Below, in pieces: positions 16,961-25,369 of a DNA stretch of 64,000 nucleotides. The number at the start of each line of letters is the position of its first letter. The first letter of the stretch is position 1. The DNA is from Bradyrhizobium sp. URHD0069. Its GTDB lineage: Bacteria; Pseudomonadota; Alphaproteobacteria; Rhizobiales; Xanthobacteraceae. The stretch spans positions 152,776 through 216,775 of the forward strand of contig NZ_JNIJ01000011.1 in assembly GCF_000701345.1 (NCBI RefSeq). Reading direction: 5' to 3'. The notes beneath the pieces were generated by a model, which was not told the DNA's origin, did no database searches, and saw only the letters and a program-made list of their open reading frames with translations. A program made the position numbers and the translations under genes.

Positions 16961-17425
16961 TCATACGTTCGCGTACTTGAGGGGCAGCGCGGTGGAGTAT
17001 TTGATCGTCTCCATCGCGAAGCTCGAACTCACGTCGAAGAGTTCCGCCGTGCTGACAAGCCGCTTGTAGACGCCGTCATACGCCGCAACATCCGGCACGA
17101 CTATACGTAGCAGATAGTCGACTTCGCCACTCATGCGATAGAATTCGGTCACCTCCGGAATCTTCGCCACCTCGCGGGCGAACGACGTCATCCACTTGGT
17201 GTCATGCTTGTTCGTCTTCAGCGTAACGAACACCGTCACCGGCACGTTGACCATGTTCGGATCGAGCAGCGCGACGCGGCGGCGGATGATCTTTTTCTCG
17301 ATCAGCGCCTGGATCCGCCGCCAACAGGGCGACGTCGACAGCGCCGCCTTTTCGGCGACGGCCGCGACCGGCATCATAGCGTCTTCCTGCAAGCAACCGA
17401 GAATTTTGAGATCGATGCGATCCAT
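16961..17425 (-). CDS. Lrp/AsnC-family transcriptional regulator
   Basis: The start is taken as ATG 17425, with AGGA five bases upstream, giving 154 residues that begin MDRIDLKILGCLQEDAMMP. The N-terminal winged helix-turn-helix (AVAEKAALSTSPCWRRIQAL) and C-terminal RAM ligand-binding domain (VDYLLRIVVPDVAAYDGVYK) are typical. These proteins respond to amino acids or related small molecules. Here the gene lies inside a catabolic cluster, between the SDR and the binding-protein gene with about 175 bases on either side, so it probably controls that cluster. Confidence 0.88.
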   Translation of the reverse strand: MDRIDLKILGCLQEDAMMPVAAVAEKAALSTSPCWRRIQALIEKKIIRRRVALLDPNMVNVPVTVFVTLKTNKHDTKWMTSFAREVAKIPEVTEFYRMSGEVDYLLRIVVPDVAAYDGVYKRLVSTAELFDVSSSFAMETIKYSTALPLKYANV

Positions 17426-17601
17426 CAGCGTCCTGTCTCCAACGCGGACCATGCACTACAGAATACACTGCGCAAAGAGGAAACGCGGAAGATGCCGCGG
17501 CACCTGCCGCAACGGCCAAGCTCGCCATGACGCAGGCGGAAGCAGATCTTTCCTGCCAGCGCCGGGTTTAGGGAACAAAAAATCGCGGCCGGAACGAGCG
17601 C

Positions 17602-18363
17602 TCATAGTCGTTGGCCGCCGCTCGCTTCGATGGTCTCGCCGGTGATCCAGCCGCCCTCGCGCGACGCCAGAAACGCGACGACCGGTGCGATGTCGTCAGG
17701 CTCGGCAATCCGGCCGAGCGCCACGGTGTCGCGGATCGCGCCGCTGCGCTGCGGATCGGCCGCGGCCGGGTTGAGATCCGTCGAGGTTGCACCCGGCAGC
17801 ACCGCGTTCACGGTGATGCCGCGCGGCCCGAGATGCGCGGCGAGCACGCGGCTGAGCGTCGACAGCGCCGCCTTGGTCGGCGCATAGACCGGCATAGTCG
17901 GGAACGACAGCCGCGCCGCCATCGATGAGATGTTGATGATGCGGCCGCCGTCCGCCACAACCGGGAGCAACTTCTGAATCAGGAAGAACGGCGATCTGAA
18001 GTTGATCTGCAGCATGCGATCGAAGTCGGCTTCGGTCACCTGCTCGATGGTCTTGCGGTCGTCGATGCCCGCATTGTTGACGAGAATGTCCAGCGTCGGC
18101 GGATCGCGCCGCGTGCGGAGCTCGCCGATCACCGCGTCTGCAAGCTGGGTGGCGCCGGCCGGATCGGCGAGATCCGCCGCGACGAGGAAGCCGTCACCGC
18201 CTCGCACGCGGATCAGGTCGAGCATCTCCTTCGCTTTGTCGCCTTCAGCCCGGTAATGAACGCCGACGAGCGCGCCGTCTTGCGCCAGCCGGACAGCGAT
18301 CGCTCGGCCAATGCCGCGGCTTGCGCCGGTGACGAGAGCGATCCTGTCGGCGAGTGGCTTCAT
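17602..18363 (-). CDS. Short-chain dehydrogenase/reductase
   Basis: This 253-residue classical SDR has the NAD(P)-binding TGASRGIG motif at about residues 13-20, N-N-A-G near 92, and the catalytic Ser...Tyr-x3-Lys with YAPTK near 160. PGATSTDLNP and the C-terminal S-G-G-Q follow as in FabG-like members. It oxidises or reduces a hydroxyl/keto group. It lies 24 bases downstream of the thioesterase gene on the same strand and is probably cotranscribed with it, giving a hydroxyacyl-type oxidation step in the cluster. The substrate is not deducible. Confidence 0.88.
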   Translation of the reverse strand: MKPLADRIALVTGASRGIGRAIAVRLAQDGALVGVHYRAEGDKAKEMLDLIRVRGGDGFLVAADLADPAGATQLADAVIGELRTRRDPPTLDILVNNAGIDDRKTIEQVTEADFDRMLQINFRSPFFLIQKLLPVVADGGRIINISSMAARLSFPTMPVYAPTKAALSTLSRVLAAHLGPRGITVNAVLPGATSTDLNPAAADPQRSGAIRDTVALGRIAEPDDIAPVVAFLASREGGWITGETIEASGGQRL

Positions 18364-18387
18364 CGCGGCACTACGCTTGCGGACGTT

Positions 18388-18798
18388 CTAGATCGCATAG
18401 GTTGCCCGCCCGATCGCGATCAGAGCGCCCTTCTCGTCATGGACGTCAATGTCGGCGACGCCGACTGTGCGGCCGAGCCGGCGCACCCGACCGGTGCTGA
18501 TCAGCCCGGTGTCGATCGCTGCCCGGAAGAAATCGACGCGGAAGTTGATGGTCGGCAGGCCGCGGCCGACGAACATTACCAGCGCGTAGTCGCCCACGGT
18601 GTCGATGATCGACGCGATCGGACCGCCGTGCCACTGCTTGGTGCCGGGCTCGCGCTCGAACTCCGGCCGCATCGGCGATCGCATGACGACTTCCTGCTTG
18701 TCGGCGTCGAGCGCGATCACCGTCAGTCCGAGAAACGAGATGAACGGCGACTGCTTCAGCATCGCCTCGATATGGCCCTGATCAAGCGGCGTATTCAT
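18388..18798 (-). CDS. PaaI-type hotdog thioesterase
   Basis: The gene starts at ATG 18798, overlapping the stop of the preceding oxidoreductase by the ATGA arrangement, which implies translational coupling. The 136-residue product has the hotdog fold features W-H-G-G-P-I-A-S-I-I-D (HGG with the following Asp) and V-D-F-F-R-A-A-I. It ends with VADIDVHDEKGALIAIGRAT as in PaaI-like thioesterases. These enzymes hydrolyse stalled acyl-CoA, releasing CoA in aromatic or fatty acid pathways. Confidence 0.85.
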   Translation of the reverse strand: MNTPLDQGHIEAMLKQSPFISFLGLTVIALDADKQEVVMRSPMRPEFEREPGTKQWHGGPIASIIDTVGDYALVMFVGRGLPTINFRVDFFRAAIDTGLISTGRVRRLGRTVGVADIDVHDEKGALIAIGRATYAI

Positions 18799-19814
18799 GG
18801 CGTCACCACTACCTTGCCGAACACGGTGCGGTCTTCCAGCATCCGCAGCGCTTCCGCCGCCTGCTCCAGCGGGAAGGACTTGTCGACCAGCGCGCTCAGC
18901 TTGCGGGCGGAGACCAGCGCGAACAGCTTCTCGAGGTCCTCTCGCTCCCAGCCGTTGGAGCCGCGGATCTGCAGTTCGAACGTCCAGATCACCCGGAGGT
19001 CTTCGGCAGGATCGTATCCCGCGGTCGCGCCGCAGGTGAGGATGCGGCCGCCGAGCTTCAGCGTGCGCAGCGACTTCACCCAAGTATCGCCGCCGGTGAA
19101 GTTGACGACAACATCGACGCCCCCGCTGGCCGACGAGCCGCCGCCGACGCGCTGCGGCCGCCCGTGACGCTGCCGCACCACCTGCATGAAGTCTTCCTGG
19201 GTGTAGAGGATGACTTCGTCGGCGCCGAGCTCCTTGAGCCGCCGCCCCTTCTCTTCCGAGCCCGCACAGGCGACGACATAAGCCCCGGCGATCTTGGCGA
19301 GCTGCACGCAGCACACGCCGACGCCGCCGCTGGCGCCGAGGATCAGTACCTTCTCGCCCGCCGTGACCTGACCGTTGGTGGTCATCATACGGTGCGCGGT
19401 TCCGTAAGCGACTGGCAGCGCCGCCGCCTGCTCGAAGCTCACATTGTCGGGAATCCGCATGAGCTGATGCGCGCGTGCCTTGCACAGCTCCGCAAGACCG
19501 CCGTTCATGGTCTCGCCCATCAGCCCGCCTTCGATGCGGTTAAGCGGATCGACCAGCACGCGGTCGCCGGCCTTCCAGCCTTCGACATCGGGACCGACCT
19601 TGACGATCTCGCCAGCGACGTCCAGGCCCATGATCACCGGCAGCGGGATCTTGATCCCCGGCATGCCGCGGCTGGTGAAGATGTCGTGATAGTTTAGGGA
19701 CGTGGCCCGCACGCGCAGCAGAACGTCGGCGGGTCCGACGTCGGGATCAGGAAAGTTCGAATCGAAAGTGAGCTTGTCGAGCCCCCCGTGTTCCCGCAGT
19801 ACCATCGCGCGCAT
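18795..19814 (-). CDS. Zinc-type alcohol dehydrogenase / quinone oxidoreductase-like enzyme
   Basis: This 339-residue MDR-superfamily protein has a GroES-like N-terminal domain (LNYHDIFTSRGMPG, VIMGLDVAGEIVKVG) and a Rossmann domain with G-A-S-G-G-V-G-V near residues 165-172. The catalytic-zinc cysteine of alcohol dehydrogenases is replaced by Tyr/His (N-Y-H-D), and no four-cysteine structural zinc lobe is seen. That points to a quinone reductase or enoyl reductase role with NAD(P)H. It lies 14 bases after the racemase gene and overlaps the thioesterase gene, so it is part of the operon. Confidence 0.85.
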   Translation of the reverse strand: MRAMVLREHGGLDKLTFDSNFPDPDVGPADVLLRVRATSLNYHDIFTSRGMPGIKIPLPVIMGLDVAGEIVKVGPDVEGWKAGDRVLVDPLNRIEGGLMGETMNGGLAELCKARAHQLMRIPDNVSFEQAAALPVAYGTAHRMMTTNGQVTAGEKVLILGASGGVGVCCVQLAKIAGAYVVACAGSEEKGRRLKELGADEVILYTQEDFMQVVRQRHGRPQRVGGGSSASGGVDVVVNFTGGDTWVKSLRTLKLGGRILTCGATAGYDPAEDLRVIWTFELQIRGSNGWEREDLEKLFALVSARKLSALVDKSFPLEQAAEALRMLEDRTVFGKVVVTP

Positions 19815-19828
19815 TTAAACGTTCTCCC

Positions 19829-20551
19829 TTAGGCTGCGTCGGCGCGGCCGAGCGGCCCGTCGCCCAGTGCGAAATCGACCGCCGCATCGGCATGCAGCAG
19901 CGTCGAGTCGAACGCCGGTAAATCAATCTTTTCCGGCTGGATCAAGAGGCCGATTTCGGTGCAGCCGAGGATCACGCTGTCCGCGCCGGCGGACCGCCCG
20001 CGTCCAATGACGTCCGTGTAACGTTGCCGTGAGGACTCACGAGTGATGCCGCAGCACAATTCGGAGAAGATGATATCGTGCACCGCAGCGCGATCGTCGG
20101 CTTCCGGTACAATGGTCTCAAGCCCGTGCCGGCCGCTCATGCGCTTGCGATAGAAATCGTGCTCCATGGTGTAGCGGGTCGCGAGCAGCAGCGGCCGGCG
20201 GACGCCGGCCGCCTTCATCTCATGCGCGCAGATGTCGATGATATTCAGCAGCGGGATCCGGATCGCCGCCTGCACCGCGTCGGCGAGCTTGTGCATGGTG
20301 TTGGTGCAGATCAGCACGCAATCGGCGCCGGCGGCTTCGAGCTCGCGCGCGATCTTCTGCAGCACGCCGGCGGCGCCGTCCCAATCGTCCGAAGTCTGCA
20401 TCGCGACGATTGACTCGAAGTCGACCGAGCGCATGACGATCTCGGCGGAATGCAGGCCGCCGCAGAGCTTCCGCACCTGCTCGTTGAGCCGGCGATAATA
20501 CACCGCGGTGCTCTCCCAGCTCATTCCGCCAATCAAACCGATCGTCTTCAT
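19829..20551 (-). CDS. Aspartate/glutamate racemase family protein
   Basis: From ATG 20551 (GAGG seven bases upstream; the adjacent ATG 20554 is possible) the protein has 240 residues and begins MKTIGLIGGMSWESTAVYY. This is the classic YgeA/RacX-type N-terminus. The two catalytic cysteines are in CTNTMHK (about residue 83) and GCTEIGLL (about residue 194). Such enzymes racemise amino acids by a cofactor-independent two-base mechanism, and relatives act on hydantoins or maleate. It is the first gene of the minus-strand cluster. With the Lrp regulator and binding protein, it hints that an amino-acid-like compound enters the pathway. Confidence 0.83.
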   Translation of the reverse strand: MKTIGLIGGMSWESTAVYYRRLNEQVRKLCGGLHSAEIVMRSVDFESIVAMQTSDDWDGAAGVLQKIARELEAAGADCVLICTNTMHKLADAVQAAIRIPLLNIIDICAHEMKAAGVRRPLLLATRYTMEHDFYRKRMSGRHGLETIVPEADDRAAVHDIIFSELCCGITRESSRQRYTDVIGRGRSAGADSVILGCTEIGLLIQPEKIDLPAFDSTLLHADAAVDFALGDGPLGRADAA

Positions 20552-20917
20552 CATCAGTCCTCGCACTCCGGTTGCCGGTGCAACTCCATCATTGGTCGCA
20601 AGGGCGCAGACCGCTATGCCCGCTGCCCACTCGATCACCGATTGATAAGACGCTAACACTGGCAAGCGATCAGCGGCTTGCGTTGTTACAGCGCTCGGAC
20701 GGCCTTTTTGGAAACTACTTCCAAGATGAAGCCAGCGATAGGTATTTGATTCCAATTCCGTTGGCATCTCCGCAGATTCCATCCAGAAATTGCCGTCAGA
20801 CTGGCTCTGATTGCCTTGGCAACTGCTCTTCGCGCTCGCTTCAGCGACATCCGTGTCGGATTGCGGCCCCGCCGCGACTTGGCATAGCTTGCGCGGGCGT
20901 GAAGATTGGAGAGGCGC
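20552..20917. promoter_or_regulatory. Divergent promoter region
   Basis: This 366-base gap separates the racemase-led minus-strand cluster from the glyoxalase-like gene on the plus strand, so it should hold both promoters. GGAGAGG at the right end is the ribosome site of the plus gene. No clear -35/-10 pair or long palindrome was found by eye. Confidence 0.4.
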
Positions 20918-21775
20918 ATGTCACTGCAATACCTTGTCGGCGTCGATCATGTCGTGGTCATGGTCGAGGACCTCGACGCGGCTGCGGACAATTGGAGGCG
21001 ACTCGGCTTTACCGTCTCGCCGCGCGGGACGCACAGCGCCAAGCTGGGATCGGGCAACTACACGATCATGTTCGGCGATGATTACGTCGAGCTGCTCGGG
21101 ATTCTGACGGCCACCGAACACAACGCGCCGAGCCGCGCTTTTCTCGCCGAGCGCGGCGGCGGCATCGAGCGGATCGCCTTCACCACGACCGATGCTGCCG
21201 CCGGCGCTGGAGAGTTGCGCGAGCTCGGCATGGAAGCGATCGGCCCGATTGATTTTGGACGTCCCATCCAATTGCCCGGCGGCGGCGAAGGCGAGGCTCG
21301 CTTCAGCATTTTCGAGTGGCCGCGCGAGGAAGCGCCTGCGAGCGTCCGCATCTTCGCGTGTCAGCATCACACGCGGGACAAGGTGTGGATCCCGGAATTG
21401 CAGCGCCACGCCAACACTGCGGGAGGGCTGCAGCGGGTGATCGTCACCTCACCGCGGCCAAAAAGTGACGCACGCCACATGCTGCGGCTGATCGACAGCC
21501 AGCAGTATTCCGAATCCGACGGCAGCATCGTGGTCCCGTCGGGATCGATGCGCGCCGAAATCATGTTTGTCGCCCGCGGCGCGCTGGCGCAGCAATATCC
21601 GGGCGTATCAGTGGACGGCTTGCCGGAGCGTGGTGGCGCAGGGCTCATCATCGCGGTCGACGATCTCGCCGCTGCGGCCCAGGCAATTGGCGCGGCCGGT
21701 GTGAAGGTTGGCGACCGTCTGGTCGTGCCGCCGAGCGCGGCCGGCGGCGTGCTAGTAGTCTTCGTCGAACGATGA
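20918..21775 (+). CDS. Glyoxalase-like (VOC superfamily) protein
   Basis: The start is ATG 20918 behind GGAGAGG, giving 285 residues. The first half begins LQYLVGVDHVVVMVEDLDA, the hallmark of the glyoxalase-like VOC domain, with G-V-D-H as a possible metal ligand. QLPGGGEGEARFSIFEWP and ACQHHTRDKVW follow, and a second VOC-like half ends GGVLVVFVER. The family includes dioxygenases, lyases and resistance proteins, so the reaction is open. It faces away from the catabolic cluster and may take part in the same degradation route. Confidence 0.75.
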   Translation: MSLQYLVGVDHVVVMVEDLDAAADNWRRLGFTVSPRGTHSAKLGSGNYTIMFGDDYVELLGILTATEHNAPSRAFLAERGGGIERIAFTTTDAAAGAGELRELGMEAIGPIDFGRPIQLPGGGEGEARFSIFEWPREEAPASVRIFACQHHTRDKVWIPELQRHANTAGGLQRVIVTSPRPKSDARHMLRLIDSQQYSESDGSIVVPSGSMRAEIMFVARGALAQQYPGVSVDGLPERGGAGLIIAVDDLAAAAQAIGAAGVKVGDRLVVPPSAAGGVLVVFVER

Positions 21776-21887
21776 TTGCATAGTCACGCGCCGCGCGGCG
21801 CCGCGTTGCCCTGCCGGAGGAACTCCATCGGTTTGCTTCATCGGTTGCTTGGTGACCGGCAGTCAGTCCGCCCACCGGTCCATTCAT

Positions 21888-21965
21888 GGAAGCCTGTCGA
21901 GGTCGCGGACGCTTGGCCGAGTATTTGGCCTTCCAGTTGTAAAGCGTCGCTCCCGTAGATGGTTT
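21888..21965 (-). pseudogene. Tiny remnant of an IS3-type OrfA
   Basis: The minus strand here reads CRKPSTGATLYNWKAKYSAK, matching the helix-turn-helix of IS3-family OrfA proteins (C-R-K-H-G-I-S-x-A-T-F-Y-x-W-K-x-K-Y). No flanking frame extends it, so about 26 codons survive between the glyoxalase-like and formamidase genes. Confidence 0.45.
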
Positions 21966-21983
21966 ACGACAGGCAGAAATGGA

Positions 21984-23438
21984 TCAGGCCTCGCCACCAG
22001 CAAAGATGTCCTTTTTGATGACGGCGTGGACGCCCCAGTTGCCGTCAACCACCTGGGTGATGCCGAAGTCGACGCCGACTGTGATCAGAGAGATTGCCTC
22101 ATCCTCCGTCAGCTTCTTAGTCGTCATCAGGAACTTGCGCATCTTGCGGAACGCATCGCGCAAGGCGAGATCGACCGACGATTTCGAGTAGATATCGGAT
22201 TGCGCCTTGGCTCCGAGCTCGTTGAGGTAATTGGCAAAGCTGAAGCCGTGCACCAGCCATTCGTTTTGAGTCTCTAGCATTGGATAATCAAGAGCTTCGA
22301 GCGCGGTGCCGGCCAGATCGGCCTTCTTGTGAAGGATGATCTGGAAGGTGCCATTCAGCGAGCATTCGATCGCGGTACCGCACAATTCGGAATCGCCTTG
22401 CGAGGCATGCGAGTCGCCAACGGACAGCAGGCCGCCTTCAACCGCGACTGGATAATACATGGTCGCGCCTTTGCCGATCCGCCAATTATCGATGTTGCCG
22501 CCGGTGTAGCTCGGCGGAATCGAATCGACCATGTCAGCCTCTTTGGGCGCCAGCCCGATCACGCCAAAATGCGGCCGTATCGGGATACGAACGTTCTTCA
22601 GGATGCCATGGTTTTCCTGAATAGTGCCGTGGTCGATCGGGACGCCCGGATAGTCGATGGTTTTATGCACCACACCGGATGGATCCGTCTGCGGCGTCCA
22701 TCTGAAATTGTATACCGCTTTCGCCCAATTACGTTCTCCGGTGGCATCGACCTCGTAGATGGTAATGACTTCGCGGGGCTTGGGTTCGGTAAGCAGATCC
22801 TTGTAGTGGAAGCCCCACCATGCCGCCGCGTTGCTGCCGAACGCCTTGCCGGGATATTTTGGATTGGCGCAGGGCCGAGGTGCGACATCGATGATCCGCA
22901 GCTCAATCACATCACCCTCCTCGGCGCCGCGGACGTAGACCGGTCCAGTGAGGATATGGACGCCCAGGCCTTCGCCGGCACCGCGACCGAACAGCGAAGC
23001 ATCCATCGGTCCTGCGCCACGCCGGTCCACACCCTTCTTCTCCTTGGTCCACAGGAATACGCTCTCGGCACCGACATCGCCCTTGACCATGCGCTCGGCG
23101 TCGTCATTGGCATGGTGGGTCAGCGCCTCGATGGTGATGAAGTCACCTGAATCGATCTCGACCTGCGGCTTCAGTTTTTTGCTGAAATAGCCCCAATGCA
23201 CCGTGTCGGCGTTTGCGGGCAAATGATGATAGGCGCGCTTGGCCGGCTGATGCCTCTCGGCGGCGGCCGCCATCTCCGGCGTCACCAGCGAAATACCGCC
23301 GGCGCTGAGCGCCGCTGCGCCGCCGGCTGCGGCGAAGCTCGACTTCAGGAACGACCGTCGCTCACGATCAAGCGTTTCCTTGAATTTTCGGTGGTGCAGT
23401 TCAAATTCCGGACACGTCTTGTCGTCACCTGCGCACAT
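21984..23438 (-). CDS. Tat-exported formamidase/acetamidase
   Basis: From ATG 23438, which has GAGGAG seven bases upstream, the product has 484 residues. An upstream ATG at 23468 also has AGGGG. A twin-arginine signal (RRSFLKSSFAAAGGAAALSA) precedes the FmdA/AmdA-type fold. Family blocks seen include F-I-T-I-E-A-L-T-H-H, RPHFGVIGLAP, the S-x-P-P-S-Y-T-G-G-N-I-D-N-W-R turn and GDSHASQGDSELCGTAIE. The family hydrolyses formamide and short amides to ammonia and the acid. Most characterised members are cytoplasmic, so periplasmic location is unusual. The gene is not closely linked to an amide transporter. Confidence 0.85.
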   Translation of the reverse strand: MCAGDDKTCPEFELHHRKFKETLDRERRSFLKSSFAAAGGAAALSAGGISLVTPEMAAAAERHQPAKRAYHHLPANADTVHWGYFSKKLKPQVEIDSGDFITIEALTHHANDDAERMVKGDVGAESVFLWTKEKKGVDRRGAGPMDASLFGRGAGEGLGVHILTGPVYVRGAEEGDVIELRIIDVAPRPCANPKYPGKAFGSNAAAWWGFHYKDLLTEPKPREVITIYEVDATGERNWAKAVYNFRWTPQTDPSGVVHKTIDYPGVPIDHGTIQENHGILKNVRIPIRPHFGVIGLAPKEADMVDSIPPSYTGGNIDNWRIGKGATMYYPVAVEGGLLSVGDSHASQGDSELCGTAIECSLNGTFQIILHKKADLAGTALEALDYPMLETQNEWLVHGFSFANYLNELGAKAQSDIYSKSSVDLALRDAFRKMRKFLMTTKKLTEDEAISLITVGVDFGITQVVDGNWGVHAVIKKDIFAGGEA

Positions 23439-23629
23439 CGCATCGCTCCTCGCGGTTTTGATCAACATGCCCCTGCCTCAGCGACGCTATCATCTGTTCG
23501 AGCTGTTCAGCAATGATCAACGGCGCGCAGTAAGCGTCTTGAATGTGCCGAAAACCTGAACCCGGAATGCCAAAACAATTGAGGTAGAAAGCGAAATCGA
23601 CTGCCCGATGCGGCGCGCAGTACCGATCG

Positions 23630-23895
23630 AACCCGGTCTCCGGCCGCGGTCTCCCAAAAACGGGAATATTTCAAACATCCGCCGGAGACTATCAGCGATT
23701 TCGCTCTGAGATTGTGCGAATGGGGAGCGTGGAGACGAAGCTAAAACCTACAAAAGCCCGCAATTGGCGGGCATTTATAGGATTCTAGAGGCAACAATCT
23801 CCAGTTGCCGCACTGCCTGGCTGACCTGGGAGGATTCGAACTTGCATATTCCCATTTCAAAAAACGCCTTTGAAATGTCGAAAGAATTTCCGCGG
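23630..23895 (-). repeat. tRNA-end-like dispersed repeat, copy B
   Basis: This copy is clearly homologous to copy C at 31.6 kb. Shared parts are CCGGTCTC, AAAAACGGGAATATTTCAAA, the GCCGGAGACTATC segment, a hairpin containing CCCGCAATTGGCGGG near 23758-23772, and a decayed tRNA 3' end (GGAGGATTCGAAC, near 23828-23842, minus strand GTTCGAATCCTCC). The T stem is mismatched. The surrounding bases 23439-24106 hold no gene. A second GGAGAC-containing arm follows at 23895-23935. Confidence 0.65.
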
Positions 23896-24106
23896 TTTTG
23901 GCCGAAAATTCGACTTGGAGACTTTTGCAGCTGCAAGTTGTGGAAGTGAACAAACTCGGCAGCTGGTCAAACATCAGACTGAGTCCCTTGAACATCGGCT
24001 GGTCAACTTCCGCTTTGGGACGCGCATCCCAGACTCAGGTACAGTCCTCGCCCTAAGTCCGAAAAGTGGCCAAAAGCCCACACCGGGCCGCATCATTCTT
24101 AGCCCA

Positions 24107-25264
24107 TCATTCGGCCGCAGCGGACATGACTTCCATCTGCTCGTGAAGAATAACGCCCGAAAGCGGATCGAACTCGCCGGTCCAGGGAGAATGATCGAGA
24201 ACCGCCCTCGTATGGGCATAACCGGCTTCCCAACGCTGCCTGATGCCGGACGGACTGAAATCGATGTCCTTTGTGTGGTTCTCGCGATCGAGTTGCGGCG
24301 CCAGTAACCGCACCACATGCATCCGCGTCGGACAGCCGTAGCAGGCCAATTCACGAACGGTGTCGCTGTTGCGCTCGGCCTCCGGTATCCGGGCGGCGAG
24401 TTGGCTGATCACATGTCGCAGCCGATGCGCCTGCTGCTGTCGCGCGATCTGGCTCGCGATCCGGCTTGAATACTGGACATCCTTGTGCCGGTTGAGCACT
24501 TCCGCCATCGTGGTCGGCTCTGCGCCTGATGGATTCCACATATGAACGGCGAAGATCAGCGAATTTCTGCGCGGATTATCGTCGAACACCGCTTCGGTCG
24601 GCGTATTCGATAGAATCCCACCGTCCCAATATAGCTCGCCATCGATACGAATAGCAGGAAATGCCGGCGGTAGCGCCCCCGACGCCATGATGTGCTTCAC
24701 ACCCAGTTTGGAATCGCGGCTGTCAAAATACCGCATTTGGCTGGTTCGGACATGTGCGGCACCGACCGTGAGCCGTGGGTTACAGTTATTCACCAGATCG
24801 AAATCGACCAGTTCGGTAAGGGTCTGCTCAAGCGGCTCGGTGGAATAGTATCCAGCTCGGTCAGCACCAAGCGGATAGTCGTCGCCGGCATGGGCAAGCG
24901 GATTGGGTCTGAAGAACCCGGGAATTCCGTTTGTCAGCGTCGACCAGTAGGACAGTTTTTCGCTGAAGCCGGGAAACATGTTACTCCAGATCGGCTTCTG
25001 CTCCATCCGCTTCCAGAATTTCCGCAAGCGCGACAAACGGTTTTGAGGCGCATTGCCGGCAATGAGACTGGCATTGATGGCGCCGATGGACGTGCCGATA
25101 ATCCAGTCTGGCTCGATTCCAGCTTCGTGCAGCGCTTGATAGACACCTGCTTGATAGGATCCAAGCGCGCCGCCCCCTTGGAGCACAAGGACGACCTGAC
25201 CCGGAATAGACCTGCCCAGGGACCTGATATTCTGCGAAGATCTGTTATCCCGAACTTTATTCAT
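24107..25264 (-). CDS. Patatin-like phospholipase with DUF3734 C-terminus
   Basis: The start is ATG 25264 with GGGAG upstream, giving 385 residues. The patatin core shows the oxyanion loop GGGALGSYQAG, the nucleophile elbow G-T-S-I-G-A (Ser) and the catalytic aspartate in W-D-G-G-I. The C-terminal DUF3734 region (SRIASQIARQQQAHRLRHVI and RQRWEAGYAHTR) is the form frequent in Bradyrhizobium and Methylobacterium. It is probably a cytoplasmic serine acyl hydrolase. It follows the 3-hydroxybutyrate dehydrogenase gene by about 105 bases on the same strand, a pairing that suggests a role in lipid or polyhydroxybutyrate turnover. Confidence 0.87.
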   Translation of the reverse strand: MNKVRDNRSSQNIRSLGRSIPGQVVLVLQGGGALGSYQAGVYQALHEAGIEPDWIIGTSIGAINASLIAGNAPQNRLSRLRKFWKRMEQKPIWSNMFPGFSEKLSYWSTLTNGIPGFFRPNPLAHAGDDYPLGADRAGYYSTEPLEQTLTELVDFDLVNNCNPRLTVGAAHVRTSQMRYFDSRDSKLGVKHIMASGALPPAFPAIRIDGELYWDGGILSNTPTEAVFDDNPRRNSLIFAVHMWNPSGAEPTTMAEVLNRHKDVQYSSRIASQIARQQQAHRLRHVISQLAARIPEAERNSDTVRELACYGCPTRMHVVRLLAPQLDRENHTKDIDFSPSGIRQRWEAGYAHTRAVLDHSPWTGEFDPLSGVILHEQMEVMSAAAE

Positions 25265-25369
25265 GTCACGCTCCCGTTGGATGCCTGTCGCATTCTCTGA
25301 TGTTCGCGAGCCATTCGATTTTGTTACGTCTACCCGTGCCGGATCGGTGAAAGATCGCCCCCTCACTGT

